A stretch of DNA of 64,000 bases, from assembly GCF_900143645.1 (NCBI RefSeq), contig NZ_FRFD01000006.1:248001-312000 (forward strand), given 5' to 3'. The stretch is from Anaerocolumna xylanovorans DSM 12503 (lineage in GTDB: Bacteria; Bacillota; Clostridia; Lachnospirales; Lachnospiraceae). Position numbers and translations under genes: made by a program. The notes under the pieces were generated by a model. That model did not search any database, had not been told where the DNA came from, and was given only the letters and a program-made list of their open reading frames with translations. This document shows, one piece after another, positions 62,948 through 64,000 of the stretch (positions within the stretch are counted from its first letter, which is position 1; each line of letters begins with the position of its first letter).

Positions 62948-63447
62948 TTGGATATTTATTTTATAATTTCTTCGCAGGCTGGTTACCTCATTACCAGTTG
63001 GGAATGAAATGGAGGATATCAAAGTGGCTAAGGGCTCTTTGCGGTAAACTTATTTTTGAAAATTGCGGAAAAAATGCAGACATTGGAAGAAAGGTTACAA
63101 TGTCATCGAAAATATCCTTAGGTGATAGGAGCAGCATCGGTGATTATTCCTATTTTCAGGGTGAAGTGGTAATTGGCAATGATGTAATGGTGGCACCAAA
63201 CTGCTCCTTTATTGCTGCAAACCATAATTACAGCAGGATCGATATACCCATGAATCTACAGGGAAGCTGTTATGAAAAGATAATTATTGAAAATGATGTA
63301 TGGATTGGTTACGGAAGTATTCTCTTATCCGGGGTCAAAATCGGGAATGGATGTATCATTGCCGCCGGAAGTGTTGTTACCCATGATGTTGATGATTATT
63401 GTATAGTGGGCGGTGTGCCTGCACATGTCATTAAGAAAAGACGATAG
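62932..63447 (+). CDS. Left-handed beta-helix acetyltransferase, possible ATT start
   Basis: 171 residues if it starts at ATT 62932, about nine bases after GGGAGGG and overlapping the previous gene by 16 bases. The first canonical start, TTG 62998, has no ribosome site and would drop a well-conserved-looking 'YLFYNFFAGWLPHYQLGMKWR' segment. Hexapeptide repeats ('IGDRSSIGDYSYFQGEVVIGNDVMVAPNCSFI', 'IENDVWIGYGSILLSGVKIGNGCIIAAGSVV') match O-acetyltransferases, with the catalytic His in 'ANHNYS'. It likely acetylates the surface glycan. Confidence 0.82.
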   Translation: MIRKIIGYLFYNFFAGWLPHYQLGMKWRISKWLRALCGKLIFENCGKNADIGRKVTMSSKISLGDRSSIGDYSYFQGEVVIGNDVMVAPNCSFIAANHNYSRIDIPMNLQGSCYEKIIIENDVWIGYGSILLSGVKIGNGCIIAAGSVVTHDVDDYCIVGGVPAHVIKKRR

Positions 63448-63464
63448 AGGAAGAACGAGAGATT

Positions 63465-64000
63465 ATGAAAAAAGTAATGTTGGTATTTGGCACCAGACCG
63501 GAAGCTATAAAAATGTGCCCATTAGTGAATGAATTAAAAACAAGGAAGGACATTATAACGATTGTATGTGTTACCGGCCAGCACCGGCAAATGTTAGACC
63601 AGGTATTGGAAGCTTTTAATATCGAACCGGATTATGATTTATCCATTATGAAAGAACGTCAGACTATGTTTGATATTACATCGGGTATACTTCGTAAAAT
63701 CAAAGGAATACTGGAACGTCAAAACCCGGATATTGTTCTGGTCCATGGTGATACTTCTACTACCTTTGTTACAGCCCTTGCATGTTTTTATCTGCATATT
63801 CCGGTGGGCCATGTTGAGGCGGGCTTAAGAACCTATAATATTTATTCACCCTATCCGGAGGAATTCAACAGACAGGCGGTATCCATTATAAGCAAATATA
63901 ATTTTGCACCTACAGAACTGGCAAAGGACAATTTGCTAAAAGAAGGGAAAAAGGCGGAAACAATCTATGTCACGGGCAATACGGCAATTGATGCGCTAAA
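63465..64000 (+). CDS. wecB: UDP-N-acetylglucosamine 2-epimerase (non-hydrolysing), cut by window end
   Basis: 178 codons seen from ATG 63465, continuing past the window. The N-terminus 'MLVFGTRPEAIKMCPLV', the 'CVTGQHRQMLDQVLEAFNI' loop, 'VLVHGDTSTTFVTALACFYLHIPVGHVEAGLRT' and 'PYPEEFNRQAVSIIS' are typical. It interconverts UDP-GlcNAc and UDP-ManNAc. With the WecG/TagA enzyme upstream it indicates a ManNAc-containing wall polymer. Confidence 0.93.
   Translation, partial: MKKVMLVFGTRPEAIKMCPLVNELKTRKDIITIVCVTGQHRQMLDQVLEAFNIEPDYDLSIMKERQTMFDITSGILRKIKGILERQNPDIVLVHGDTSTTFVTALACFYLHIPVGHVEAGLRTYNIYSPYPEEFNRQAVSIISKYNFAPTELAKDNLLKEGKKAETIYVTGNTAIDAL

Overview
The window reads as chromosome of a low-GC, motile, anaerobic Firmicute, most likely a Lachnospiraceae member of the fermentative Lachnoclostridium/Anaerocolumna kind. 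This is inferred from gene content and gene order, not from a database search. Supporting signs are strong AGGAGG ribosome binding sites, TTGACA-17-TATAAT promoters, a Bacillus-like mbl-flhO-flhP order, comF-yvyF, an adenosylcobalamin-dependent ribonucleotide reductase, a secreted protein with cellulose-binding-like modules, and the lysC/hom/ApgM-type kinase arrangement common in clostridia.

Layout. 1-2574 (minus): a large secreted protein with CBM2-like, Ca-binding and von Willebrand A modules, cut by the window edge. 2788-14456: rpmG-secE-nusG-rplK-rplA-rplJ-rplL-rpoB-rpoC, with two RNA sites that copy the 23S rRNA L1-binding site and an L10-type attenuator leader. 14457-15208: gene-poor stretch with decayed sequence, a 12-bp inverted repeat and an NrdR-controlled promoter. 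15209-17287: nrdJ. 17378-22385: str operon rpsL-rpsG-fusA-tuf. 22547-35049: a catabolic block (PucR regulator, class III aminotransferase, Fe-alcohol dehydrogenase, ABC importer, dihydropyrimidinase, dihydropyrimidine dehydrogenase, ureidopropionase-type amidase) that together spells reductive uracil/thymine breakdown to beta-alanine and then 3-hydroxypropionate. 35113-38398: mbl and flagellar rod genes. 38579-46938: recD2, a nucleotidyltransferase, comF, yvyF, cvfB, an acyl-ACP thioesterase, ridA, a methyltransferase and a CPBP protease. 47030-55261: trxB, an NlpC/P60 hydrolase, a DnaA-box cluster, hpf, secA, prfB (programmed frameshift) and cheW. 55365-59761: an ACT regulator, hom, ApgM-type kinase and lysC (threonine branch). 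59976-60620: formate/nitrite channel. 61119-64000: start of a surface-polysaccharide cluster (WecG/TagA, GT4, acetyltransferase, WecB).

The most unusual signals are: (i) two ~131-bp copies of a dispersed multi-hairpin element (23868-23999 and 60675-60807) that differ mainly by transitions, include paired compensatory changes, and each begin in the U-tract of an intrinsic terminator; (ii) a substrate-binding lipoprotein of the pyrimidine importer whose two NMT1/THI5-like halves appear in swapped (circularly permuted) order; (iii) five same-strand DnaA boxes upstream of hpf with no dnaA nearby; (iv) a dihydropyrimidine dehydrogenase that keeps the N-terminal Fe-S region, FMN barrel and ferredoxin tail but lacks the FAD/NADPH part.

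No tRNA, rRNA, CRISPR array, intact insertion sequence or prophage was recognised.
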